A stretch of 64,000 bases of DNA. It comes from Cinclus cinclus (Eukaryota > Chordata > Aves > Passeriformes > Cinclidae). The translations under genes were made by a program, and so were the position numbers. The stretch is from contig NW_026912151.1 in assembly GCF_963662255.1 (NCBI RefSeq), forward strand, positions 62,001 through 126,000, read 5' to 3'. Shown piece by piece: positions 34,213-47,400 of the stretch. How positions within the stretch are numbered: position 1 is the stretch's first letter; each line of letters begins with the position of its first letter. The notes under the pieces are model-generated. The model searched no databases. It saw nothing but the letters and a program-made list of their open reading frames with translations, and was not told the origin of the DNA.

Positions 34213-37200
34213 GGCAGCCAGGTTTGGAGGAGGGGGCAGCTTTGGTCTGGGAGAAATCCTCGTCCTTCTGGAATTTTTGTAGGCAAAAGCCCAGGACGGG
34301 CCGCAGGCAAGTTGGCTTTGAAAGGAGGCACTTCCACCCAAGAAGCCAAACTCAAGAGCCCACTTGGCAGATGTCATTTTGTAGGGCGCGTTTGGGCCTC
34401 CGATGGCAGCCAGGTTTGGAGGAGGGGGCAGCTTTGGTCTGGGAGAAATCCTCGTCCTTATGGAATTTTTGTAGGCAAAAGCCCTGCAAGTGCCGCCGGC
34501 AAGTTAACTCCGAAAGGAGGCACTTTTCCCCAAGAAGCCAAACTCAAGAGCCCACTTGGCAGATGTCATTTTGTAGGGCGCGTTTGGGCCTCCGATGGCA
34601 GCCAGGTTTGGAGGAGGGGGCAGCTTTGGTCTGGGAGAAATCCTCGTCCTTATGGAATTTTTTTAGGCAAAAGCCCAGGACGGGCCGCAGGCAAGTTGGC
34701 TTTGAAAGGAGGCACTTCCACCCAAGAAGCCAAACTCAAGAGCCCACTTGGCAGATGTCATTTTGTAGGGCGCGTTTGGGCCTCCGATGGCAGCCAGGTT
34801 TGGAGGAGGGGGCAGCTTTGGTCTGGGAGAAATCCTCGTCCTTCTGGAATTTTTGTCGGCAAAAGCCCTGCATGGGCCGCAGGCAAGTTGACTCCGAAAG
34901 GAGGCACTTTTCCCCAGGAAGCCAAACTCAAGAGCCCACTTGGCAGATGTCCGTTTGTAGGGCGCGTTTGGGCCTCCGATGGCAGCCAGGTTTGGAGGAG
35001 GGGGCAGCTTTGTTCTGGGAGAAATCCTCGTCCTTCTGGAATTTTTGTACTCAAAAGCTCAGGACGGGCCGCAGGCAAGTTAGGCAAGTTGGCTCCGAAA
35101 GGAGGCACTTTTCCCCAAGAAGCCAAACTCAAGAGCCCACTTGGCAGATGTCATTTTGTAGGGCGCGTTTGGGCCTCTGATGGCAGCCAGGTTTGGAGGA
35201 GGGGGCAGCTTTGGTCTGGGAGAAATCCTCGTCCTTATGGAATTTTTGTAGTCTAAAGCCCAGCACGGGCCGCAGGCTAGTTAGGCAAGTTGGCTTTGAA
35301 AGGAGGCACTTTTCCGCAAGAAGCCAAACTCAAGAGCCCACTTGGCAGATGTCATTTTGTAGGGCGCGTTTGGGCCTCCGATGGCAGCCAGGTTTGGAGC
35401 AGGGGGCAGCTTTGTTCTGGGAGAAATCCTCGTCCTTATGGAATTTTTGTAGGCACAAGCCCAGGACGGGCCGCAGGCAAGTTGGCTTTGAAAGGAGGCA
35501 CTTTCCCCCAAGAAGCCAAACTCAAGAGCCCACTTGGCAGGTGTCATTTTGTAGGGCGCGTTTGGGCCTCCGATGGCAGCCAGGTTTGGAGGAGGGGGCA
35601 GCTTTGGTCTGGGAGAAATCCTCGTCCTTATGGAATTTTTGTCGGCAAAAGCCCTGCATGGGCCGCAGGCAAGTTGACTCCGAAAGGAGGCACTTTTCCC
35701 CAGGAAGCCAAACTCAAGAGCCCACTTGGCAGATGTCCGTTTGTAGGGCGCGTTTGGGCCTCCGATGGCAGCCAGGTTTGGAGGAGGGGGCAGCTTTGTT
35801 CTGGGAGAAATCCTCGTCCTTATGGAATTTTTGTACTCAAAAGCTCAGGACGGGCCGCAGGCAAGTTAGGCAAGTTGGCTTTGAAAGGAGGCACTTTCCC
35901 CCAAGAAGCCAAACTCAAGAGCCCACTTGGCAGATGTCATTTTGTAGGGCGCGTTTGGGCCTCTGATGGCAGCCAGGTTTGGAGGAGGGGGCAGCTTTGG
36001 TCTGGGAGAAATCCTCGTCCTTATGGAATTTTTGTAGTCTAAAGCCCAGCACGGGCCGCAGGCTAGTTAGGCAAGTTGGCTTTGAAAGGAGGCACTTTTC
36101 CGCAAGAAGCCAAACTCAAGAGCCCACTTGGCAGATGTCATTTTGTAGGGCGCGTTTGGGCCTCCGATGGCAGCCAGGTTTGGAGGAGGGGGCAGCTTTG
36201 GTCTGGGAGAAATCCTCGTCCTTCTGGAATTTTTGTAGGCAAAAGCCCTGCATGGGCCGCAGGCAAGTTGGCTTTGAAAGGAGGCACTTCCACCCAAGAA
36301 GCCAAACTCAAGAGCCCACTTGGCAGATGTCATTTTGTAGGGCACGTTTGGGCCTCCGATGGCAGCCAGGTTTGGAGGAGGGGGCAGCTTTGGTCTGGGA
36401 GAAATCCTCGTCCTTCTGGAATTTTTGTAGGCAAAAGCCCTGCATGGGCCGCAGGCAAGTTGACTCCGAAAGGAGGCACTTTTCCCCAGGAAGCCAAACT
36501 CAAGAACCCTCAATGCAGGTGTCATTTTGTGGGGCGCGTTTGGGCCTCCGATGGCAGCCAGGTTTGGAGGAGGGGGCAGCTTTGGTCTGGGAGAAATCCT
36601 CGTCCTTATGGAATTTTTGTAGTCTAAAGCCCAGCAAGGGCCGCAGGCTAGTTAGGCAAGTTGGCTTTGAAAGGAGGCACTTTCCCCCAAGAAGCCAAAC
36701 TCAAGAGCCCACTTGGCAGATGTCATTTTGTAGGGCGCGTTTGGGCCTCCGATGGCAGCCAGGTTTGGAGGAGGGGGCAGCTTTGGTCTGGGAGAAATCC
36801 TCGTCCTTATGGAATTTTTGTAGGCAAAAGCCCAGGACGGGCCGCAGGCAAGTTGGCTTTGAAAGGAGGCACTTCCACCCAAGAAGCCAAACTCAAGAGC
36901 CCACTTGGCAGGTGTCATTTTGTAGGGCGCGTTTGGGCCTCCGATGGCAGCCAGGTTTGGAGGAGGGGGCAGCTTTGGTCTGGGAGAAATCCTCGTCCTT
37001 ATGGAATTTTTGTAGGCAAAAGCCCTGCATGGGCCGCCGGCAAGTTAACTCCGAAAGGAGGCACTTTTCCCCAAGAAGCCAAACTCAAGAGCCCACTTGG
37101 CAGATGTCATTTTGTAGGGCGCGTTTGGGCCTCCGATGGCAGCCAGGTTTGGAGGAGGGGGCAGCTTTGGTCTGGGAGAAATCCTCGTCCTTATGGAATT

Positions 37201-40200
37201 TTTGTCGGCAAAAGCCCTGCATGGGCCGCAGGCAAGTTGACTCCGAAAGGAGGCACTTTTCCCCAGGAAGCCAAACTCAAGAGCCCACTTGGCAGATGTC
37301 CCTTTGTAGGGCGCGTTTGGGCCTCCGATGGCAGCCAGGTTTGGAGGAGGGGGCAGCTTTGTTCTGGGAGAAATCCTCGTCCTTCTGGAATTTTTGTACT
37401 CAAAAGCTCAGGACGGGCCGCAGGCAAGTTAGGCAAGTTGGCTCCGAAAGGAGGCACTTTTCCCCAGGAAGCCAAACTCAAGAGCCCACTTGGCAGATGT
37501 CATTTTGTAGGGCGCGTTTGGGCCTCCGATGGCAGCCAGGTTTGGAGGAGGGGGCAGCTTTGGTCTGGGAGAAATCCTCGTCCTTATGGAATTTTTGTAG
37601 TCTAAAGCCCAGCACGGGCCACAGGCTAGTTAGGCAAGTTGGCTTTGAAAGGAGGCACTTTTCCGCAAGAAGCCAAACTCAAGAGCCCACTTGGCAGATG
37701 TCATTTTGTGGGGCGCGTTTGGGCCTCCGATGGCAGCCAGGTTTGGAGGAGGGGGCAGCTTTGGTCTGGGAGAAATCCTCGTCCTTATGGAATTTTTGTA
37801 TGCAAAAGCCCTGCATGGGCCGCAGGCAAGTTGGCTTTGAAAGGAGGCACTTCCACCCAAGAAGCCAAACTCAAGAGCCCACTTGGCAGATGTCATTTTG
37901 TAGGGCACGTTTGGGCCTCCGATGGCAGCCAGGTTTGGAGGAGGGGGCAGCTTTGGTCTGGGAGAAATCCTCGTCCTTCTGGAATTTTTGTAGGCAAAAG
38001 CCCTGCATGGGCCGCAGGCAACTTGACTCCGAAAGGAGGCACTTTTCCCCAGGAAGCCAAACTCAAGAACCCTCAATGCAGGTGTCATTTTGTAGGGCGC
38101 GTTTGGGCCTCCGATGGCAGCCAGGTTTGGAGGAGGGGGCAGCTTTGTTCTGGGAGAAATCCTCGTCCTTATGGAATTTTTGTAGTCTAAAGCCCAGCAC
38201 GGGCCGCAGGCTAGTTAGGCAAGTTGGCTTTGAAAGGAGGCACTTTCCCCCAAGAAGCCAAACTCAAGAGCCCACTTGGCAGGTGTCATTTTGTAGGGCG
38301 CGTTTGGGCCTCCGATGGCAGCCAGGTTTGGAGGAGGGGGCAGCTTTGGTCTGGGAGAAATCCTCGTCCTTATGGAATTTTTGTCGGCAAAAGCCCTGCA
38401 TGGGCCGCAGGCAAGTTGACTCCGAAAGGAGGCACTTTTCCCCAGGAAGCCAAACTCAAGAGCCCACTTGGCAGATGTCCGTTTGTAGGGCGCGTTTGGG
38501 CCTCCGATGGCAGCCAGGTTTGGAGGAGGGGGCAGCTTTGTTCTGGGAGAAATCCTCGTCCTTCTGGAATTTTTGTACTCAAAAGCTCAGGACGGGCCGC
38601 AGGCAAGTTAAGCAAGTTGGCTCGGAAAGGAGGCACTTTTCCCCAAGAAGCCAAACTCAAGAGCCCACTTGGCAGATGTCATTTTGTAGGGCGCGTTTGG
38701 GCCTCTGATGGCAGCCAGGTTTGGAGGAGGGGGCAGCTTTGGTCTGGGAGAAATCCTCGTCCTTATGGAATTTTTGTAGTCTAAAGCCCAGCACGGGCCG
38801 CAGGCTAGTTAGGCAAGTTGGCTTTGAAAGGAGGCACTTTTCCGCAAGAAGCCAAACTCAAGAGCCCACTTGGCAGATGTCATTTTGTAGGGCGCGTTTG
38901 GGCCTCCGATGGCAGCCAGGTTTGGAGGAGGGGGCAGCTTTGGTCTGGGAGAAATCCTCGTCCTTCTGGAATTTTTGTAGGCAAAAGCCCTGCATGGGCC
39001 GCAGGCAAGTTGGCTTTGAAAGGAGGCACTTCCACCCAAGAAGCCAAACTCAAGAGCCCACTTGGCAGATGTCATTTTGTAGGGCACGTTTGGGCCTCCG
39101 ATGGCAGCCAGGTTTGGAGGAGGGGGCAGCTTTGGTCTGGGAAAAATCCTCGTCCTTCTGGAATTTTTGTAGGCAAAAGCCCTGCATGGGCCGCAGGCAA
39201 GTTGACTCCGAAAGGAGGCACTTTTCCCCAGGAAGCCAAACTCAAGAACCCTCAATGCAGGTGTCATTTTGTGGGGCGCGTTTGGGCCTCCGATGGCAGC
39301 CAGGTTTGGAGGAGGGGGCAGCTTTGGTCTGGGAGAAATCCTCGTCCTTATGGAATTTTTGTAGTCTAAAGCCCAGCACGGGCCGCAGGCTAGTTAGGCA
39401 AGTTGGCTTTGAAAGGAGGCACTTTCCCCCAAGAAGCCAAACTCAAGAGCCCACTTGGCAGATGTCATTTTGTAGGGCGCGTTTGGGCCTCCGATGGCAG
39501 CCAGGTTTGGAGGAGGGGGCAGCTTTGGTCTGGGAGAAATCCTCGTCCTTATGGAATTTTTGTAGGCAAAAGCCCAGGACGGGCCGCAGGCAAGTTGGCT
39601 TTGAAAGGAGGCACTTCCACCCAAGAAGCCAAACTCAAGAGCCCACTTGGCAGATGTCATTTTGTAGGGCGCGTTTGGGCCTCCGATGGCAGCCAGGTTT
39701 GGAGGAGGGGGCAGCTTTGGTCTGGGAGAAATCCTCGTCCTTATGGAATTTTTGTAGGCAAAAGCCCTGCATGTGCCGCCGGCAAGTTAACTCCGAAAGG
39801 AGGCACTTTTCCCCAAGAAGCCAAACTCAAGAGCCCACTTGGCAGATGTCATTTTGTAGGGCGCGTTTGGGCCTCCGATGGCAGCCAGGTTTGGAGGAGG
39901 GGGCAGCTTTGGTCTGGGAGAAATCCTCGTCCTTATGGAATTTTTGTAGGCAAAAGCCCAGGACGGGCCGCAGGCAAGTTGGCTTTGAAAGGAGGCACTT
40001 CCACCCAAGAAGCCAAACTCAAGAGCCCACTTGGCAGATGTCATTTTGTAGGGCGCGTTTGGGCCTCCGATGGCAGCCAGGTTTGGAGGAGGGGGCAGCT
40101 TTGGTCTGGGAGAAATCCTCGTCCTTATGGAATTTTTGTAGTCTAAAGCCCAGCACGGGCCGCAGGCTAGTTAGGCAAGTTGGCTTTGAAAGGAGGCACT

Positions 40201-41433
40201 TTCCCCCAAGAAGCCAAACTCAAGAGCCCACTTGGCAGATGTCATTTTGTAGGGCACGTTTGGGCCTCCGATGGCAGCCAGGTTTGGAGGAGGGGGCAGC
40301 TTTGGTCTGGGAGAAATCCTCGTCCTTCTGGAATTTTTGTAGGCAAAAGCCCTGCATGGGCCGCAGGCAAGTTGACTCCGAAAGGAGGCACTTTTCCCCA
40401 GGAAGCCAAACTCAAGAACCCTCAATGCAGGTGTCATTTTGTGGGGCGCGTTTGGGCCTCTGATGGCAGCCAGGTTTGGAGGAGGGGGCAGCTTTGGTCT
40501 GGGAGAAATCCTCGTCCTTATGGAATTTTTGTAGTCTAAAGCCCAGCACGGGCCGCAGGCTAGTTAGGCAAGTTGGCTTTGAAAGGAGGCACTTTCCCCC
40601 AAGAAGCCAAACTCAAGAGCCCACTTGGCAGATGTCATTTTGTAGGGCGTGTTTGGGCCTCCGATGGCAGCCAGGTTTGGAGGAGGGGGCAGCTTTGGTC
40701 TGGGAGAAATCCTCGTCCTTCTGGAATTTTTGTAGGCAAAAGCCCAGGACGGGCCGCAGGCAAGTTGGCTTTGAAAGGAGGCACTTCCACCCAAGAAGCC
40801 AAACTCAAGAGCCCACTTGGCAGATGTCATTTTGTAGAGCGCGTTTGGGCCTCCGATGGCAGCCAGGTTTGGAGGAGGGGGCAGCTTTGGTCTGGGAGAA
40901 ATCCTCGTCCTTATGGAATTTTTGTAGGCAAAAGCCCTGCATGGGCCGCCGGCAAGTTAACTCCGAAAGGAGGCACTTTTCCCCAAGAAGCCAAACTCAA
41001 GAGCCCACTTGGCAGATGTCATTTTGTAGGGCGCGTTTGGGCCTCCGATGGCAGCCAGGTTTGGAGGAGGGGGCAGCTTTGGTCTGGGAGAAATCCTCGT
41101 CCTTATGGAATTTTTGTAGGCAAAAGCCCAGGACGGGCCGCAGGCAAGTTGGCTTTGAAAGGAGGCACTTCCACCCAAGAAGCCAAACTCAAGAGCCCAC
41201 TTGGCAGATGTCATTTTGTAGGGCGCGTTTGGGCCTCCGATGGCAGCCAGGTTTGGAGGAGGGGGCAGCTTTGGTCTGGGAGAAATCCTCGTCCTTCTGG
41301 AATTTTTGTAGGCAAAAGCCCTGCATGGGCCGCCGGCAAGTTGACTCCGAAAGGAGGCACTTTTCCCCAAGAAGCCAAACTCAAGAGCCCACTTGGCAGA
41401 TGTCATTTTGTAGGGCGCGTTTGGGCCTCCGAT

Positions 41434-44400
41434 GGCAGCCAGGTTTGGAGGAGGGGGCAGCTTTGGTCTGGGAGAAATCCTCGTCCTTATGGAATTTTTG
41501 TAGGCAAAAGCCCAGGACGGGCCACAGGCAAGTTAGGCAAGTTGGCTTTGAAAGGAGGCACTTTTCACCAAGAAGCCAAACTCAAGAACCCACAATGCAG
41601 ATGTCCTTTTGTAGGGCGCGTTTGGGCCTCCGATGGCAGCCAGGTTTGGAGGAGGGGGCAGCTTTGGTCTGGGAGAAATCCTCGTCCTTCTGGAATTTTT
41701 GGAGGCAAAAGCCCAGCACGGGCCGCAGGCAAGTTAGGCATTTTGGCTCCGAAAGGAGGCACTTTTCCCCAAGAACCCAAACTCAAGAGCCCACTTGGCA
41801 GATGTCATTTTGTAGGGCGCGTTTGGGCCTCCGATGGCAGCCAGGTTTGGAGGAGGGGGCAGCTTTGTTCTGGGAGAAATCCTCGTCCTTATGGAATTTT
41901 TGTAGGCACAAGCCCAGGACGGGCCACAGGCAAGTTGGCTTTGAAAGGAGGCACTTTCCCCCAAGAAGCCAAACTCAAGAGCCCACTTGGCAGGTGTCAT
42001 TTTGTAGGGCGCGTTTGGGCCTCCGATGGCAGCCAGGTTTGGAGGAGGGGGCAGCTTTGGTCTGGGAGAAATCCTCGTCCTTCTGGAATTTTTGGAGGCA
42101 AAAGCCCTGCATGGGCCGCCGGCAAGTTAACTCCGAAAGGAGGCACTTCCACCCAAGAAGCCAAACTCAAGAGCCCACTTGGCAGATGTCATTTTGTAGG
42201 GCGCGTTTGGGCCTCCGATGGCAGCCAGGTTTGGAGGAGGGGGCAGCTTTGGTCTGGGAGAAATCCTCGTCCTTATGGAATTTTTGTCGGCAAAAGCCCT
42301 GCATGGGCCGCAGGCAAGTTGACTCCGAAAGGAGGCACTTTTCCCCAGGAAGCCAAACTCAAGAACCCTCAATGCAGGTGTCATTTTGTGGGGCGCGTTT
42401 GGGCCTCCGATGGCAGCCAGGTTTGGAGGAGGGGGCAGCTTTGGTCTGGGAGAAATCCTCGTCCTTATGGAATTTTTGTAGTCTAAAGCCCAGCACGGGC
42501 CGCAGGCTAGTTAGGCAAGTTGGCTTTGAAAGGAGGCACTTTCCCCCAAGAAGCCAAACTCAAGAGCCCACTTGGCAGATGTCATTTTGTAGGGCGTGTT
42601 TGGGCCTCCGATGGCAGCCAGGTTTGGAGGAGGGGGCAGCTTTGGTCTGGGAGAAATCCTCGTCCTTCTGGAATTTTTGTAGGCAAAAGCCCAGGACGGG
42701 CCGCAGGCAAGTTGGCTTTGAAAGGAGGCACTTCCACCCAAGAAGCCAAACTCAAGAGCCCACTTGGCAGATGTCATTTTGTAGGGCGCGTTTGGGCCTC
42801 CGATGGCAGCCAGGTTTGGAGGAGGGGGCAGCTTTGTTCTGGGAGAAATCCTCGTCCTTATGGAATTTTTGTCGGCAAAAGCCCTGCATGTGCCGCCGGC
42901 AAGTTAACTCCGAAAGGAGGCACTTTTCCCCAAGAAGCCAAACTCAAGAGCCCACTTGGCAGATGTCATTTTGTAGGGCGCGTTTGGGCCTCCGATGGCA
43001 GCCAGGTTTGGAGGAGGGGGCAGCTTTGGTCTGGGAGAAATCCTCGTCCTTATGGAATTTTTGTAGTCTAAAGCCCAGCACGGGCCGCAGGCTAGTTAGG
43101 CAAGTTGGCTTTGAAAGGAGGCACTTTCCCCCAAGAAGCCAAACTCAAGAGCCCACTTGGCAGATGTCATTTTGTAGGGCGTGTTTGGGCCTCCGATGGC
43201 AGCCAGGTTTGGAGGAGGGGGCAGCTTTGGTCTGGGAGAAATCCTCGTCCTTCTGGAATTTTTGTAGGCAAAAGCCCAGCACGGGCCGCAGGCAAGTTGG
43301 CTTTGAAAGGAGGCACTTCCACCCAAGAAGCCAAACTCAAGAGCCCACTTGGCAGATGTCATTTTGTAGGGCGCGTTTGGGCCTCCGATGGCAGCCAGGT
43401 TTGGAGGAGGGGGCAGCTTTGGTCTGGGAGAAATCCTCGTCCTTATGGAATTTTTGTAGGCAAAAGCCCTGCATGTGCCGCCGGCAAGTTAACTCCGAAA
43501 GGAGGCACTTTTCCCCAAGAAGCCAAACTCAAGAGCCCACTTGGCAGATGTCATTTTGTAGGGCGCGTTTGGGCCTCCGATGGCAGCCAGGTTTGGAGGA
43601 GGGGGCAGCTTTGGTCTGGGAGAAATCCTCGTCCTTATGGAATTTTTGGAGGCAAAAGCCCAGGACGGGCCGCAGGCAAGTTGGCTTTGAAAGGAGGCAC
43701 TTCCACCCAAGAAGCCAAACTCAAGAGCCCACTTGGCAGATGTCATTTTGTAGGGCGCGTTTGGGCCTCCGATGGCAGCCAGGTTTGGAGGAGGGGGCAG
43801 CTTTGGTCTGGGAGAAATCCTCGTCCTTATGGAATTTTTGTAGGCAAAAGCCCTGCATGGGCCGCCGGCAAGTTGACTCCGAAAGGAGGCACTTTTCCCC
43901 AAGAAGCCAAACTCAAGAGCCCACTTGGCAGATGTCATTTTGTAGGGCGCGTTTGGGCCTCCGATGGCAGCCAGGTTTGGAGGAGGGGGCAGCTTTGGTC
44001 TGGGAGAAATCCTCGTCCTTATGGAATTTTTGTAGGCAAAAGCCCGGGACCGGCCACAGGCAAGTTAGGCAAGTTGGCTTTGAAAGGAGGCACTTTTCCC
44101 CAAGAAGCCAAACTCAAGAACCCACAATGCAGATGTCATTTTGTGGGGCGCGTTTGGGCCTCTGATGGCAGCCAGGTTTGGAGGAGGGGGCAGCTTTGGT
44201 CTGGGAGAAATCCTCGTCCTTCTGGAATTTTTGGAGGCAAAAGCCCAGGACGGGCCGCAGGCAAGTTAGGCATTTTGGCTCCGAAAGGAGGCACTTTTCC
44301 CCAAGAACCCAAACTCAAGAGCCCACTTGGCAGGTGTCATTTTGTAGGGCGCGTTTGGGCCTCCGATGGCAGCCAGGTTTGGAGGAGGGGGCAGCTTTGT

Positions 44401-47400
44401 TCTGGGAGAAATCCTCGTCCTTATGGAATTTTTGTAGGCACAAGCCCAGGACGGGCCGCAGGCAAGTTGGCTTTGAAAGGAGGCACTTTCCCCCAAGAAG
44501 CCAAACTCAAGAGCCCACTTGGCAGGTGTCATTTTGTAGGGCGCGTTTGGGCCTCCGATGGCAGCCAGGTTTGGAGGAGGGGGCAGCTTTGGTCTGGGAG
44601 AAATCCTCGTCCTTATGGAATTTTTGTCGGCAAAAGCCCTGCATGGGCCGCAGGCAAGTTGACTCCGAAAGGAGGCACTTTTCCCCAGGAAGCCAAACTC
44701 AAGAGCCCACTTGGCAGATGTCATTTTGTAGGGCGCGTTTGGGCCTCCGATGGCAGCCAGGTTTGGAGGAGGGGGCAGCTTTGGTCTGGGAGAAATCCTC
44801 GTCCTTATGGAATTTTTGTCGGCAAAAGCCCTGCATGGGCCGCAGGCAAGTTGACTCCGAAAGGAGGCACTTTTCCCCAGGAAGCCAAACTCAAGAACCC
44901 TCAATGCAGGTGTCATTTTGTGGGGCGCGTTTGGGCCTCCGATGGCAGCCAGGTTTGGAGGAGGGGGCAGCTTTGGTCTGGGAGAAATCCTCGTCCTTCT
45001 GGAATTTTTGTAGGCAAAAGCCCTGCATGGGCCGCAGGCAAGTTGACTCCGAAAGGAGGCACTTTTCCCCAGGAAGCCAAACTCAAGAACCCTCAATGCA
45101 GGTGTCATTTTGTGGGGCGCGTTTGGGCCTCTGATGGCAGCCAGGTTTGGAGGAGGGGGCAGCTTTGGTCTGGGAGAAATCCTCGTCCTTATGGAATTTT
45201 TGTAGTCTAAAGCCCAGCACGGGCCGCAGGCTAGTTAGGCAAGTTGGCTTTGAAAGGAGGCACTTTCCCCCAAGAAGCCAAACTCAAGAGCCCACTTGGC
45301 AGATGTCATTTTGTAGGGCGTGTTTGGGCCTCCGATGGCAGCCAGGTTTGGAGGAGGGGGCAGCTTTGGTCTGGGAGAAATCCTCGTCCTTCTGGAATTT
45401 TTGTAGGCAAAAGCCCAGGACGGGCCGCAGGCAAGTTGGCTTTGAAAGGAGGCACTTCCACCCAAGAAGCCAAACTCAAGAGCCCACTTGGCAGATGTCA
45501 TTTTGTAGAGCGCGTTTGGGCCTCCGATGGCAGCCAGGTTTGGAGGAGGGGGCAGCTTTGTTCTGGGAGAAATCCTCGTCCTTATGGAATTTTTGTCGGC
45601 AAAAGCCCTGCATGTGCCGCCGGCAAGTTAACTCCGAAAGGAGGCACTTTTCCCCAAGAAGCCAAACTCAAGAGCCCACTTGGCAGATGTCATTTTGTAG
45701 GGCGCGTTTGGGCCTCCGATGGCAGCCAGGTTTGGAGGAGGGGGCAGCTTTGGTCTGGGAGAAATCCTCGTCCTTCTGGAATTTTTGTAGGCAAAAGCCC
45801 TGCATGGGCCGCCGGCAAGTTGGCTTTGAAAGGAGGCACTTCCACCCAAGAAGCCAAACTCAAGAGCCCACTTGGCAGATGTCATTTTGTAGGGCGCGTT
45901 TGGGCCTCTGATGGCAGTCAGGTTTGGAGGAGGGGGCAGCTTTGGTCTGGGAGAAATCCTCGTCCTTATGGAATTTTTGTAGGCAAAAGCCCTGCATGGG
46001 CCGCCGGCAAGTTGACTCCGAAAGGAGGCACTTTTCCCCAAGAAGCCAAACTCAAGAGCCCACTTGGCAGATGTCATTTTGTAGGGCGCGTTTGGGCCTC
46101 CGATGGCAGCCAGGTTTGGAGGAGGGGGCAGCTTTGGTCTGGGAGAAATCCTCGTCCTTATGGAATTTTTGTAGGCAAAAGCCCAGGACGGGCCACAGGC
46201 AAGTTAGGCAAGTTGGCTTTGAAAGGAGGCACTTTTCCCCAAGAAGCCAAACTCAAGAGCCCACAATGCAGATGTCCTTTTGTAGGGCGCGTTTGGGCCT
46301 CCGATGGCAGCCAGGTTTGGAGGAGGGGGCAGCTTTGGTCTGGGAGAAATCCTCGTCCTTCTGGAATTTTTGGAGGCAAAAGCCCAGCACGGGCCGCAGG
46401 CAAGTTAGGCATTTTGGCTCCGAAAGGAGGCACTTTTCCCCAAGAACCCAAACTCAAGAGCCCACTTGGCAGATGTCATTTTGTAGGGCGCGTTTGGGCC
46501 TCCGATGGCAGCCAGGTTTGGAGGAGGGGGCAGCTTTGGTCTGGGAGAAATCCTCGTCCTTATGGAATTTTTGTAGGCAAAAGCCCTGCATGGGCCGCAG
46601 GCAAGTTGGCTTTGAAAGGAGGCACTTCCACCCAAGAAGCCAAACTCAAGAGCCCACTTGGCAGATGTCATTTTGTAGGGCACGTTTGGGCCTCCGATGG
46701 CAGCCAGGTTTGGAGGAGGGGGCAGCTTTGGTCTGGGAGAAATCCTCGTCCTTCTGGAATTTTTGTAGGCAAAAGCCCTGCATGGGCCGCAGGCAAGTTG
46801 ACTCCGAAAGGAGGCACTTTTCCCCAGGAAGCCAAACTCAAGAACCCTCAATGCAGGTGTCATTTTGTGGGGCGCGTTTGGGCCTCCGATGGCAGCCAGG
46901 TTTGGAGGAGGGGGCAGCTTTGGTCTGGGAGAAATCCTCGTCCTTATGGAATTTTTGTAGTCTAAAGCTCAGCACGGGCCGCAGGCTAGTTAGGCAAGTT
47001 GGCTTTGAAAGGAGGCACTTTCCCCCAAGAAGCCAAACTCAAGAGCCCACTTGGCAGATGTCATTTTGTAGGGCGTGTTTGGGCCTCCGATGGCAGCCAG
47101 GTTTGGAGGAGGGGGCAGCTTTGGTCTGGGAGAAATCCTCGTCCTTCTGGAATTTTTGTAGGCAAAAGCCCAGCACGGGCCGCAGGCAAGTTGGCTTTGA
47201 AAGGAGGCACTTCCACCCAAGAAGCCAAACTCAAGAGCCCACTTGGCAGATGTCATTTTGTAGGGCGCGTTTGGGCCTCCGATGGCAGCCAGGTTTGGAG
47301 GAGGGGGCAGCTTTGGTCTGGGAGAAATCCTCGTCCTTATGGAATTTTTGTAGGCAAAAGCCCTGCATGTGCCGCCGGCAAGTTAACTCCGAAAGGAGGC

